Assembly (NCBI GenBank): GCA_019638625.1
Contig: JAHBTK010000001.1
Location: forward strand, 983,434-1,047,433
DNA from: Chitinophagaceae bacterium
GTDB taxonomy: Bacteria; Bacteroidota; Bacteroidia; Chitinophagales; Chitinophagaceae
Reading direction: 5' to 3'
Length of the DNA: 64,000 bases
Part shown: one piece after another, positions 17,350 through 25,678 of the stretch
Position numbering within the stretch: position 1 is the first letter of the stretch
How the letters are laid out: the number at the start of each line of letters is the position of its first letter
Notes under the pieces: model-generated
Database searches by the model: none
Told to the model about the DNA's origin: nothing
The model's input: the letters and a program-made list of their open reading frames with translations, nothing else
Position numbers and translations under genes: made by a program

Positions 17350-19587
17350 ATGGAATTTGCAACTACGATAGCCTCAAAATTTAACCTGCGTCTTTCGCAG
17401 GTAGAAGCCGTGCTGACATTACTGGCAGGCGGCGCCACCATACCTTTTATCGCCCGTTACCGAAAGGATACAACAGGGGCGCTGGACGAAGTGGTGATAC
17501 AGCAGATAGAAGATGAAGCCAAAGCGCTGAAAGTTTTTGTAGAGAGAAAAGCTGCTATTGAAAAGTCTATTACTGAGCAGGAGAAAATGACGGACGCGTT
17601 GCAGGATAAACTCAACAACGCCCAAACGCTCGCCGAACTGGAAGATATTTACCTGCCTTATAAACCCAAACGTAAGACCAAAGCGCAAACAGCCAGGGAG
17701 AATGGCCTGGAGCCTCTGTCCATCCTGTTGCTGGAACAAAAGGAAAACGATCCGCAAACCAAAGCTGCCGGCTATATCAACGACAAAGTAAAATCGGCTG
17801 AAGAAGCCCTGCAGGGCGCCCGTGACATCATTGCGGAGCAGATCAATGAAGATGCGGAGCTGAGGGCGAAAATGCGCCGCCTGTTTGAAGAAACAGCCAG
17901 TTTGAAAAGCAAGGTGGTTGCAGATAAAGAAACAGAAGGGATTAAATTCAAAGACTATTTCGATTACAGTGAGCCTGTTAAAAAAGTACCTTCTCATCGG
18001 GCGCTGGCGGTGCTGCGGGGTTTTGTGGAAGGAGTGTTGCGGATGTCAATAGCTCCCGATGAGGAACCTGCGCTGGCAGCAATAGAAGAACAATACGTAA
18101 AAGGGAACGGTGAAAGCAGCCAGCAGGTAAAAAAAGCCTGCAAAGAAGCTTACCGCCGCCTGCTGCAACCGGCCCTCGAAACGGAATTCCGGACCCAACT
18201 GAAACAAAGCGCCGATGAGGAAGCCATTAACGTGTTTGCCGAAAACCTGAAGCAATTGCTGCTCAGCTCTCCCCTGGGCAGTAAAAAAGTGTTGGCGATC
18301 GACCCGGGTTACCGCACCGGCTGTAAAGTGGTATGCCTGGATGAAAAAGGAGAGCTTAAGAAGAACGACCTGATATATGTACACGAATCCGGTAAACTTA
18401 CCGGTTCCGAATACACCATCCGGCACCTCGTAAAAGAATTTGACATAGAAGCCATTGCTATCGGGGATGGTACTGCCGGAAGGGAAACCGAACAGTTTAT
18501 CAAGAAACTGCAACTGGGGCTGCCGGTATTCCTGGTGAATGAAGACGGCGCCTCCGTATATTCCGCTTCTGAAACCGCCCGGGAGGAATTCCCTGATCAC
18601 GACATTACGGTACGCGGCGCCGTTAGTATCGGCCGTCGGCTTATGGACCCGTTGGCGGAACTGGTAAAGATAGACCCCAAAAGTATCGGTGTGGGGCAAT
18701 ATCAGCATGATGTGAACCAGTTCCGGCTGAAGGAACGGCTGGACCAGACGGTAATAAGCTGTGTAAACCAGGTAGGGGTAAACCTGAATACTGCCAGCAA
18801 GCACCTGCTCTCTTATGTGAGCGGCATCGGCAGCACCCTGGCGGAGAATATTGTAAAATACCGGAACGAAACCGGAGGTTTTACCAGCAGGGAACAATTG
18901 CTGAATGTGCCCCGGCTGGGTGGAAAAGCGTTTGAACAGTGTGCGGGCTTTTTACGCATTAAGGGTGGTGATAACCCGCTGGATGGCAGCGGCGTTCACC
19001 CGGAAGCTTACGCCCTGGTACGGCAGATAGCTGCCGACCACCAGGTAGACCTTGAAAATCTGGTTAACAACGAACCGCTGATCAAAAAAATAACTCCCCA
19101 AAAGTATATCGGTGAACAGTTTGGTGAACTGACCATACAGGATATACTGAAAGAGCTTCAAAAGCCGGGACTGGACCCCCGCAGTGAAGTACAGCAGTTT
19201 GAATTTGCCGGTATTTATAAGCTGGAAGATGTGCAGGTGGGCATGGTGGTGCCCGGTATCGTTACCAATATTACCCGCTTCGGTGCCTTTGTGGATATAG
19301 GCGTAAAGCAGGACGGGCTGGTGCATGTATCGGAAATTGCCCATAAATACATTGAAGACCCGAATGAAGTACTGAAACTGAACGATAAGGTGACGGTGAA
19401 AGTAACGGAGGTGGACACCGTACGTAAACGGATCGCGCTCTCTATCAAACAAACACAGGAAGCGCCTGCCCGTTCCACAGACGGGTACAGACAAGCCGGA
19501 AAACGACCGGAGAAAAGAGCTCCTGATCTTTCTTCTGCATCCATGAGCGACGCGTTGAACGCCTTGAAAAAGAAATTCGGGAAATAG
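17350..19587 (+). CDS. tex: Tex family S1 RNA-binding transcription accessory protein
   Basis: The 745-residue product has the Tex layout. A helical N-terminal region (1-200, with LSQVEAVLTLLAGGATIPFI) is followed by a YqgF-like RNase H fold beginning VLAIDPGYRTGCKVVCLD near 314. Next come helix-hairpin-helix motifs (NLNTASKHLLSYVSGIG near 480), then an S1 domain near 630-705 (GIVTNITRFGAFVDIG). A basic tail closes the chain. Tex proteins bind nucleic acid and influence transcription and stress tolerance in the cytoplasm. The length is within the usual 720-780 residues. The next gene starts 35 bases downstream. Confidence 0.93.
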   Translation: MEFATTIASKFNLRLSQVEAVLTLLAGGATIPFIARYRKDTTGALDEVVIQQIEDEAKALKVFVERKAAIEKSITEQEKMTDALQDKLNNAQTLAELEDIYLPYKPKRKTKAQTARENGLEPLSILLLEQKENDPQTKAAGYINDKVKSAEEALQGARDIIAEQINEDAELRAKMRRLFEETASLKSKVVADKETEGIKFKDYFDYSEPVKKVPSHRALAVLRGFVEGVLRMSIAPDEEPALAAIEEQYVKGNGESSQQVKKACKEAYRRLLQPALETEFRTQLKQSADEEAINVFAENLKQLLLSSPLGSKKVLAIDPGYRTGCKVVCLDEKGELKKNDLIYVHESGKLTGSEYTIRHLVKEFDIEAIAIGDGTAGRETEQFIKKLQLGLPVFLVNEDGASVYSASETAREEFPDHDITVRGAVSIGRRLMDPLAELVKIDPKSIGVGQYQHDVNQFRLKERLDQTVISCVNQVGVNLNTASKHLLSYVSGIGSTLAENIVKYRNETGGFTSREQLLNVPRLGGKAFEQCAGFLRIKGGDNPLDGSGVHPEAYALVRQIAADHQVDLENLVNNEPLIKKITPQKYIGEQFGELTIQDILKELQKPGLDPRSEVQQFEFAGIYKLEDVQVGMVVPGIVTNITRFGAFVDIGVKQDGLVHVSEIAHKYIEDPNEVLKLNDKVTVKVTEVDTVRKRIALSIKQTQEAPARSTDGYRQAGKRPEKRAPDLSSASMSDALNALKKKFGK

Positions 19588-19622
19588 CCGCTTCATATCA
19601 AAAATGGCCTATCTTTTAAGAT

Positions 19623-20213
19623 ATGCTGAGAGTTCTGGCGTACATATTTTTCGGACTTGGTTTCCTGACAGTGACATTTTTCAGAAAATATTCCGGTGAC
19701 CTGATTCCATATCCTTTCCTGTTTTGGTTGCTGGGACTTGCCATGTTTGGCGGCGGACTTTTATTCCTGCGATTTACTCCCTCAACAAAGGAACTGAAGA
19801 TTCAAAAACAGGTAGAAGCATTGATCGCGCAACTAAAGGAAAGTGGCGAAAAAATCCTGGTTGATCTAAGCAGGTGCGAACTCAAAGAGCACCATTATTT
19901 TGAAGGACGGGAAAGATATGGGCACAAGAATGAACTATTGACTCTTGACGTAGAACGTGAAATTCAAGCCTTGAATTCGATAAGCGGGAACTCATTAGGG
20001 AACACTGAACAAGTACAGGTAAATCAGACGGTTATCATTTATGCAACCTCGAATAATCGCACCGGGGAGATGGAGAAGTTTATCAGCAGGGTGATTCCTA
20101 AAGATAAAATAACCCTTTCCTGCTATTTGGATACACAAAAGCAAACAGTACTGTATGTTGACAAAACAAACCGGGAGTGCTACTATTTTGACCTCGATTT
20201 TTTGACAATATAA
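19623..20213 (+). CDS. Two-helix membrane protein, function unknown
   Basis: This 196-residue protein opens with two closely spaced membrane helices (about 4-19 and 28-50, with a short Lys/Tyr loop), then has a cytoplasmic alpha/beta-rich domain of about 140 residues ending in strand-like segments (LSCYLDT, TVLYVDKT, CYYFDLDF). The hairpin-plus-soluble-domain pattern is seen in many unassigned Bacteroidota proteins. It follows tex by 35 bases and may be co-transcribed. I do not recognise it. Confidence 0.6.
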   Translation: MLRVLAYIFFGLGFLTVTFFRKYSGDLIPYPFLFWLLGLAMFGGGLLFLRFTPSTKELKIQKQVEALIAQLKESGEKILVDLSRCELKEHHYFEGRERYGHKNELLTLDVEREIQALNSISGNSLGNTEQVQVNQTVIIYATSNNRTGEMEKFISRVIPKDKITLSCYLDTQKQTVLYVDKTNRECYYFDLDFLTI

Positions 20214-20232
20214 ATTTCGAATTTCGATCCTG

Positions 20233-20254
20233 CGGTCGGTGTTGTCACCGACCG
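20233..20254. repeat. REP hairpin, left flank of the transposase gene
   Basis: A 9-bp stem (CGGTCGGTG/CACCGACCG) closes a TTGT loop. It is the exact inverted counterpart of the hairpin at 20841-20860, and both sit outside the RAYT gene. Confidence 0.8.
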
Positions 20255-20310
20255 AACAAGGATTTTCGACAAACCACGTAAAGTTGTAAATTAGACCGGG
20301 TATTTTGCTT

Positions 20311-20793
20311 ATGGAAAACGGGATGGAATTTTTTACGGCTACCTGCCTCAACTGGCAAAACCTGTTGGGTATGGATAAACATAGGCAGATCGTGATGGAA
20401 AGTCTGAGATTTTTAGCATCGGAAAACCGTATTTGGTTGTATGGTTTTGTGCTTATGCCCAACCATCTTCACCTGCTCTGGCGCAAACAGGACGCGTGGG
20501 TGAATAAGAACATTCAGCAAATGTTTTTGAAATACACTGCACAACAGATGAAGTTCAATCTAGTCGATAGCGGCAATGAAAAAGCACTTGAAAAGTACGT
20601 AAGCACCCAGCAAGACCGTGCTTATCACTTTTGGGAAAGGCGACCTTACAAGGCAACGATGTACAATCGTAAAACAGCGGAACAAAAGTTGGATTATATA
20701 CACTTAAATCCGGTGAAAGCCGGGTTGTGCGAATGTGCCACAGACTATAAATATTCGTCGGCCAAATATTACGAGTTAAACGAAGATGAATGA
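20311..20793 (+). CDS. REP-associated tyrosine transposase (RAYT, Y1/IS200-like HUH)
   Basis: The 160-residue protein carries the HUH motif MPNHLHLLW (near residues 50-58) and the downstream YIHLNPVKAGL block with a candidate nucleophile Tyr, both typical of RAYT proteins. RAYTs are single-copy domesticated relatives of IS200/IS605 transposases that cut and join DNA at REP palindromes. Here two identical-stem palindromes lie in opposite orientation 58 bases before the start and 48 bases after the stop, as expected for RAYT substrates. The start is taken at ATG 20311; a TTG two codons earlier is less likely. No cargo or second transposase subunit is present. Confidence 0.88.
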   Translation: MENGMEFFTATCLNWQNLLGMDKHRQIVMESLRFLASENRIWLYGFVLMPNHLHLLWRKQDAWVNKNIQQMFLKYTAQQMKFNLVDSGNEKALEKYVSTQQDRAYHFWERRPYKATMYNRKTAEQKLDYIHLNPVKAGLCECATDYKYSSAKYYELNEDE

Positions 20794-20840
20794 GGCTTTA
20801 TAACACATTATGCTGAGCATATCTGAAACAGGCAGTTGCT

Positions 20841-20860
20841 GGTCGGTGACAACACCGACC
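20841..20860. repeat. REP hairpin, right flank of the transposase gene (inverted)
   Basis: Stem GGTCGGTG/CACCGACC with loop ACAA. This is the reverse complement of the left copy, so the two REPs point in opposite directions around the RAYT gene. Confidence 0.8.
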
Positions 20861-21080
20861 ACAGGCAAATGCTGAAACTGGTATTCAGATTCTTTATGAT
20901 GAAGGCGGGAATTACTTTAGAATTAGAAATACAATATACTTGGCAAGCGTTCTTTCTTAAGTTTGGATGGCAGTAATCCTACAAACAAGGTAGAAAACAG
21001 AAGAACATCAGGGAGGACTCCTAGTAAGTACGATCAAGTAACACATTTTAATAACACTGATACTAAGAAAAGCGATTAAG

Positions 21081-21428
21081 ATGGGACAAAGAGTAATTGT
21101 TGTACCGAAAGACAGACTTGCACAAGAATTATTAGACCGTGATGAGGCAACAGACCAACAATTATTGGAGTTATACTTGAGTGATGAGGAATTTTATTTT
21201 TTGTACAAAAGAGGCATTTTTGCATTGATTAATCAAATAGCCGGTTCCTTAATCGACGACTTCGAAAATGACTCGGTATTAGAGAAAGAAAAAATATTAA
21301 AAATTATTGAATCTCTAAATGCTCAAAAGGCAATGTTTACCAATGAATGGTTAGTAATTATTCAGAAAATAGTTGACCTTTTTGAAGAGGCTTTAAAAAG
21401 AGGTACGGGAGTTCATTTTTATTTTTAG
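21081..21428 (+). CDS. Small acidic helical protein, function unknown
   Basis: This 115-residue soluble protein is predicted to be almost wholly helical (LAQELLDRDEATDQQLLELY, ILKIIESLNAQ). Its A+T content is clearly higher than that of the flanking icd and tex genes, which suggests recent arrival. It lies between the REP/RAYT unit and a hairpin-rich spacer. A plus-strand terminator-like hairpin follows at 21484. I do not recognise the family. Confidence 0.6.
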   Translation: MGQRVIVVPKDRLAQELLDRDEATDQQLLELYLSDEEFYFLYKRGIFALINQIAGSLIDDFENDSVLEKEKILKIIESLNAQKAMFTNEWLVIIQKIVDLFEEALKRGTGVHFYF

Positions 21429-21483
21429 TGCTTTCTATCAGGTAATGTTCCAGATTTAGTGATGCATTCATTTTGAAAAAAAA

Positions 21484-21507
21484 CGCTATAAAATCGTAGC
21501 GGCTTTT
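21484..21507 (+). terminator. Terminator-like hairpin after the 115-residue gene
   Basis: CGCTA and TAGCG pair over an 8-base loop, and GGCTTTTTT follows. It lies 56 bases after the stop codon. Confidence 0.55.
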
Positions 21508-21599
21508 TTATTGTGCATACGCAAAACCGTCAGAAAATAAAGCGTTTACAGGAGGCAATTTCGGTCTCCTTCTTCCGGCAGGAACCTTTTGCTGTAAAG

Positions 21600-21663
21600 A
21601 GAGTTCGGAACCCTTTTTTGCCCGCTGTTTTTCCGCAGCCCGTTAGCCGGGGTTCGGAACTCT
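21600..21663. repeat. Imperfect inverted repeat with 14-base arms
   Basis: AGAGTTCGGAACCC (21600) and GGGTTCGGAACTCT (21650) pair at 13 of 14 positions, with a T-rich 36-base loop. It may be a dispersed structured repeat, judging from its position between unrelated genes. Confidence 0.55.
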
Positions 21664-21790
21664 TGGTACATTTTACAAAGGGGCAATGATGCAGTGAACC
21701 GCAGTGTCCCTCTGCCTGGCACAACGCTTTGCACCGAGGAGACGGAGAAGAAAAGAGGCATTTTTATTTCGTAGCGGCAAAAAAAAATCA

Positions 21791-21809
21791 CCCCACAACA
21801 GATGCGGGG
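21791..21809 (-). terminator. Intrinsic terminator of icd
   Basis: On the minus strand CCCCGCA pairs with TGTGGGG (one G-T pair) over a 5-base loop, followed by TGA and a run of nine T. It lies 46 bases after the icd stop. Confidence 0.8.
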
Positions 21810-21855
21810 CAATTCAATTTTTAGGGAAATACTCCTGTAAAAATATTATAAAAAT

Positions 21856-23091
21856 TTATTTTTTCAATTTTTTTATCAGGTTATTATTGATTTCCTCCAG
21901 GAACTCTTCCGTGTACAGGTAATGTTCACCGTGATTTACTTTGTTACCGTGTATGCATACTGCCAGGTCTTTTGTCATTTTTCCCGCTTCAACGGTTTCT
22001 ATACACACAGCTTCCAGTGCGTCTGCAAAGTCAATCAGGTTCTGGTTGCCATCCAGTTTACCACGGAAAGCCAGACCTCTTGTCCATGCAAATATGGATG
22101 CGATCGGGTTGGTAGATGTGGGTCTGCCTGCCTGGTGTTCGCGATAATGACGGGTAACGGTACCGTGTGCCGCCTCTGACTCCAGGGTTTTACCATCCGG
22201 TGTCACCAGTACGGAGGTCATCAGACCGAGTGAGCCAAATCCCTGGGCTACGGTATCACTTTGCACATCACCGTCATAGTTTTTACATGCCCATACAAAA
22301 TTGCCATTCCATTTTAATGCACTGGCAACCATATCATCAATCAGGCGGTGCTCATATACAATTCCGGCCGCATCAAATTGCGCTTTAAATTCTTTTTCAT
22401 ATATCTCCTGGAAGATATCTTTGAATCTTCCGTCGTATTTCTTCAGGATCGTATTCTTGGTAGACAGGTACAAAGGCCATTTTTTACTGAGCGCCATATT
22501 GAAACAGCTTCTGGCAAAACCTTTGATACTTTCGTCCGTATTATACATTGTAAGCGCTACTCCATCTCCTTTAAAGTTGTACACCTCAAAAGTCTGCGCT
22601 TCTCCCCCGCCTTCAGGGGTAAAAGTCATGGTGAGTGTTCCCTTTCCTTTGATAACCGCATCGGTAGCGCGATATTGATCGCCGAATGCGTGACGACCTA
22701 CTATGATCGGGGCTGTCCAGTTGGTTACCAGTCTTGGAACGTTTTTCATTACAATAGGCTCACGAAATACGGTTCCATCCAGTATATTCCTGATAGTGCC
22801 ATTCGGGCTTTTCCACATTTGTTTCAGCTTGAACTCTTCCACCCGTGCTTCATCAGGAGTAATAGTGGCGCATTTTATACCTACTCCATATTGTTTAATG
22901 GCATTTGCTGCATCAATTGTTACCTGGTCATTTGTCTGATCGCGGTACTCTATACCCAGATCGTAGTATTTGATATCAATATCCAGGTAAGGGAGGATAA
23001 GTTTATCCTTGATGAATTTCCATATTATCCGCGTCATTTCATCCCCGTCAAGCTCTACTACCGGGTTAGCAACCTTTATTTTTTCTGCCAT
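21856..23091 (-). CDS. icd: NADP-dependent isocitrate dehydrogenase, eukaryote-like type
   Basis: The enzyme oxidatively decarboxylates isocitrate to 2-oxoglutarate in the TCA cycle. The 411-residue product matches the dimeric class shared with mitochondria and cytosol of eukaryotes rather than the E. coli class: [12 protein letters not shown] near the start, [20 protein letters not shown] with the substrate-binding Ser/Asn/Arg residues, and [17 protein letters not shown] with the NADP-binding region. The gene is monocistronic with a good upstream promoter and a strong terminator. Confidence 0.96.
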   Translation of the reverse strand: MAEKIKVANPVVELDGDEMTRIIWKFIKDKLILPYLDIDIKYYDLGIEYRDQTNDQVTIDAANAIKQYGVGIKCATITPDEARVEEFKLKQMWKSPNGTIRNILDGTVFREPIVMKNVPRLVTNWTAPIIVGRHAFGDQYRATDAVIKGKGTLTMTFTPEGGGEAQTFEVYNFKGDGVALTMYNTDESIKGFARSCFNMALSKKWPLYLSTKNTILKKYDGRFKDIFQEIYEKEFKAQFDAAGIVYEHRLIDDMVASALKWNGNFVWACKNYDGDVQSDTVAQGFGSLGLMTSVLVTPDGKTLESEAAHGTVTRHYREHQAGRPTSTNPIASIFAWTRGLAFRGKLDGNQNLIDFADALEAVCIETVEAGKMTKDLAVCIHGNKVNHGEHYLYTEEFLEEINNNLIKKLKK

Positions 23092-23130
23092 GCCAATATA
23101 TTTTTAAAGTTAATAATGAGAAACAGATGG

Positions 23131-23162
23131 CAAATGTACAGCCTGCCGGCAAAATGGGCAAA
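23131..23162 (-). promoter_or_regulatory. Bacteroidota promoter of icd (TTTG-N20-TACATTTG)
   Basis: Read on the minus strand, TTTG at 23162-23159 and TACATTTG at 23138-23131 are separated by 20 bases, matching the housekeeping consensus. Initiation would fall about 30 bases before the icd ATG. Confidence 0.75.
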
Positions 23163-23413
23163 CTCATTTGCTGCCCCCTGCCCGGGTAGTCATATTGGTT
23201 CTGCCAACCCCAAAAGCGGGGGCAGCGTATATTTTCTACTGTCCTTGCTGAAAGCTTGTTTATCCGTAAGCAGTATGCGGATAAACCGCTAAATATGCAC
23301 AATCTATTTGATAAAATTGAGTTATAATTACCGGGCGATGCAGAGGTTTACCTGCAGGGATCTTAATATTATAAAATAGCGAAAATTAGCAACTTACCTT
23401 ATAACTTCGATCT
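23163..23413. other. Divergent intergenic region with a 9-bp inverted repeat
   Basis: The region separates icd from the peptidase gene. It holds a perfect inverted repeat GTTTATCCG/CGGATAAAC (23258-23286, 11-base spacer), which could be an operator or hairpin. Nothing else stands out. Confidence 0.45.
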
Positions 23414-24733
23414 ATGAAATATTTGATGCTGATTGGGCTCACCGTTGCCTTTTTGATACATACCGGATGCCGCAAAGAGAGTGGGGGAGGGGATGTGCAG
23501 GTCAACGATTCGGCTCTGATGTACAGCCGGGAGGTCTATCTCTGGTATAAATCACTGCCGGGCAACTTAAGCGGTCGTACTTATAGCGATCCGACAAAAG
23601 TGATGCAGGCCATCAGGCAATACAGCATTGAACCGGGATTCCCCGATCCGGTAGATCGTTGGAGCTTCGCATTGAAAAAAAGTGAATGGAATAATATCAG
23701 CGCCGCTATCGCCAGGGACTTTGGTTTGAGTATTTTTTTCCGGAGTGAGAATGACCTGAGGGTGTCGCATGTGGAACCCGGCTCTCCGGCGTACGGCGCC
23801 GGTATTCGCAGAAGCTGGCGCATCACCGGTATCAATGGTAATACGACCATCAATACGAACGAGGAGACCATACAACGGATTGTAAACGCCATTAACAACA
23901 GCGCCACTGTTCAACTGAACTTAATAAGACCAGATAATTCCGAAACCAATATTTCCCTGACCGCGGAACAATACGCGGAGAAACCGGTATATCTCGATAC
24001 GCTTTATGCTATAGCCGGCAAAAAAGTGGGTTATTTTGTGTACAATTCCTTCCTGGGGAGCATACCCACTATCAAGAACCAGCTTGCAGGGGTGTTTTCG
24101 GGTTTCGCGGCTGAAAACATAGATGAACTGATAGTAGATGTCAGGTACAACGGCGGAGGTTTTGTTGAATTGCAGAATGAGCTGGCGAATTACCTGGTGC
24201 CGGCGGCGGGAGATAAGGAAATAATGTTGCGGGAGAAACACAATGATAAGTATGCTGAAATTTTAGACACCACTATCAACTTTGCAAAGAAAGGCTCGCT
24301 TAGCTTGTCCAGGATATTTTTTATTACTACCAAAAACAGCGCCTCCGCCAGCGAACTGCTGATCAATAGCCTTCAGCCATATGTTGAAACTAAACTGGTG
24401 GGTGCACCAACGCACGGAAAAGCGGTGGGATCCTTTAATATTACTGTGGGCGACTGGTATATTTTCCCGATTTCGTTCCGGATCCTGAATAAGAATAACG
24501 CGGGGAACTATTTCGGCGGACTCCCGGTTGAAGCCAACGTACGCGACGGGCTGGACAGGGATTGGGGTGATGTTGAAGAAGCCTGCCTCGCCAGTGCGCT
24601 GCACTATATTGAAACGGGCAGTTATTCAAACCTTTCCGCAAGGAAACAGTCCGACATGTTACTGGAGGAAAACAATGATAAGCTGAGCAAGAGCTTTAAA
24701 GGAGCTGTAGCCAGGCCCTGGTTTCAACATTAG
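23414..24733 (+). CDS. S41-family (C-terminal processing type) serine peptidase, lipoprotein
   Basis: The 439-residue protein starts with a lipoprotein signal (lipobox IHTGC, Cys19), so it is probably anchored on the outer side of an envelope membrane. A small N-terminal helical part is followed by a PDZ-like domain (about 100-180, VSHVEPGSPAYGAGI). The tail-specific protease domain comes next, with VDVRYNGGGF near 238 and the catalytic serine region NSASASELL near 308; the catalytic Lys is expected shortly after (HGKAVG near 336). Homologues occur widely in Bacteroidota with unknown substrates. It is followed by 314 bases without a gene. Confidence 0.88.
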   Translation: MKYLMLIGLTVAFLIHTGCRKESGGGDVQVNDSALMYSREVYLWYKSLPGNLSGRTYSDPTKVMQAIRQYSIEPGFPDPVDRWSFALKKSEWNNISAAIARDFGLSIFFRSENDLRVSHVEPGSPAYGAGIRRSWRITGINGNTTINTNEETIQRIVNAINNSATVQLNLIRPDNSETNISLTAEQYAEKPVYLDTLYAIAGKKVGYFVYNSFLGSIPTIKNQLAGVFSGFAAENIDELIVDVRYNGGGFVELQNELANYLVPAAGDKEIMLREKHNDKYAEILDTTINFAKKGSLSLSRIFFITTKNSASASELLINSLQPYVETKLVGAPTHGKAVGSFNITVGDWYIFPISFRILNKNNAGNYFGGLPVEANVRDGLDRDWGDVEEACLASALHYIETGSYSNLSARKQSDMLLEENNDKLSKSFKGAVARPWFQH

Positions 24734-25047
24734 AGCGCCGGTCTGGCAAGCATGCAAGATGTTGTAGTATTAATCCCTGATAAGCCGGCAAATAAATCCC
24801 CGTGGCGTCTGTAGTCTATTCTCAAAACCCGCATTGATTTTTCCGGGGTTCGGTTTTGCAAAGGGCCGGTTGCCTGTATTTCTGTTATTACAGGGAAGGG
24901 TTTTTAGCCTGTTTTTCGAAATGGGAGTAAAGCGTTAAAAAAAGAGTAATCCGGAGAGTTAAATTAAACTGGCACGGTTTTGCAAACATTACCTGTAGAA
25001 TGTGCCCGTAGATCGGGGACAGATTTTTTAACCTGTAAAACATTTTT
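24734..25047. other. 314-base intergenic region before csbD-like gene
   Basis: It holds a small hairpin (CCTGTA...TACAGG, near 24874-24895) with T-rich sequence after it, possibly ending the peptidase transcript, and a sigma-54-like sequence at 24970. No open frame is convincing. Confidence 0.45.
24970..24984 (+). promoter_or_regulatory. Sigma-54-like -24/-12 sequence upstream of the CsbD gene
   Basis: TGGCACGGTTTTGCA resembles TGGCACG-N4-TTGCA but has 9 rather than 10 bases between the GG and GC dinucleotides. It lies 64 bases before the ATG. The deviation in spacing keeps the call tentative. Confidence 0.3.
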
Positions 25048-25239
25048 ATGGAAAGCTGGAAGTTAAAGCTCAAGGGAACCTGGAACGAAGTAAAAGGTAA
25101 GATCAAACAGCAGTATGCTGATTTAACAGACGATGATTTATTGTACGAAGAAGGTAAGGATGATGAATTGGTAGGACGTATTCAAAAAAAAGTAGGCAAA
25201 ACCAAAGAGGAAGTGAAGGAATGGATTGAAAGTTTGTAA
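25048..25239 (+). CDS. CsbD family stress-response protein
   Basis: The 63-residue protein has the CsbD pattern: an N-terminal [20 protein letters not shown] with the G-x-W-x-E-x-K-G-K-x-K core, then [20 protein letters not shown] and a C-terminal charged helix. CsbD-like proteins are small, abundant cytoplasmic proteins induced by general stress; their biochemical role is unknown. The gene is monocistronic, with a 12-bp terminator hairpin directly after it. Confidence 0.9.
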   Translation: MESWKLKLKGTWNEVKGKIKQQYADLTDDDLLYEEGKDDELVGRIQKKVGKTKEEVKEWIESL

Positions 25240-25628
25240 CGCTTATTGTTCGAAGAATAAGATAAAACCATTGCGTACTTCAATGGTTTTATTTTGCCGC
25301 TAACGATGTGTCAGGTTGCTGCCCTACGGTCATTGGCACAATCAAAACACTCATTCTCTTTGGTTTCGACAACTGTATCGTCCTTTTCCTTCGTCATTTC
25401 GACTAATCATTAGCAAGCCAAATTAATGCGGTTATGACACATCCATTACCGTCACCTCGAATGGAACGCAGTGGAATGAGAGGTCTCCCCACCTTCATGG
25501 GGTCTCTCTCCCGACCGTAGGTCGGGAGAGAGATGACGATTAGCTATCAGTTTGTTGCAAAATATGTCATTGGCACAACCGTAACGAAGTGAAGAGAGGA
25601 GAAATCTCCACACTAAGCAGGAGATTCC
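25240..25628. other. 389-base spacer filled by a terminator and a palindromic repeat element
   Basis: It contains the CsbD terminator and most of the MITE-like element described at 25393. A separate sequence GTCATTGGCACAA occurs at about 25330 and again at about 25567, once outside and once inside the element. No gene is supported. Confidence 0.55.
25262..25292. terminator. Terminator after the CsbD gene
   Basis: A perfect 12-bp stem (ATAAAACCATTG with its complement) over the loop CGTACTT, flanked by A/T runs on both strands. Confidence 0.85.
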
Positions 25629-25678
25629 TCACTCCGCTTCCTGCCCGTCCGGCAGGCGGGCGTTCCGTTCGGAATGAC
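25393..25678. repeat. MITE-like palindromic repeat, copy 1
   Basis: The element starts with GTCATTTCGA (25393-25402) and ends with TCGGAATGAC (25669-25678), a one-mismatch inverted terminus. Inside are a 14-bp perfect hairpin (25503-25516 with 25520-25533, loop GTA), a GGAGAAATCTCC palindrome and GC palindromes near 25641-25660. The same termini and inner AGAAATCT motif occur in the element at 57405. It overlaps the last codons of the permease gene. Confidence 0.65.

Larger units (their letters stand above)
21429..21855. other. 427-base spacer with terminators and a long imperfect inverted repeat
   Basis: No supported gene lies here. It contains a plus-strand terminator (21484-21507), an inverted repeat with 14-base arms (21600-21613 and 21650-21663, 13 of 14 pairing) around a 36-base loop, and the icd terminator (21791-21809). 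Open frames on the minus strand cross the inverted repeat, but look like chance frames through a structured repeat. Confidence 0.55.

Noticed and set aside
21530..21812. Minus-strand small genes in the spacer after the 115-residue gene
   Set aside because: The frames cross an inverted repeat and the icd terminator and give basic low-complexity peptides; no start context.
22348..23292. 314-codon plus-strand frame opposite icd
   Set aside because: Complementary to a strongly conserved enzyme gene and covering its promoter; composition Cys/Tyr/Phe-rich without motif.
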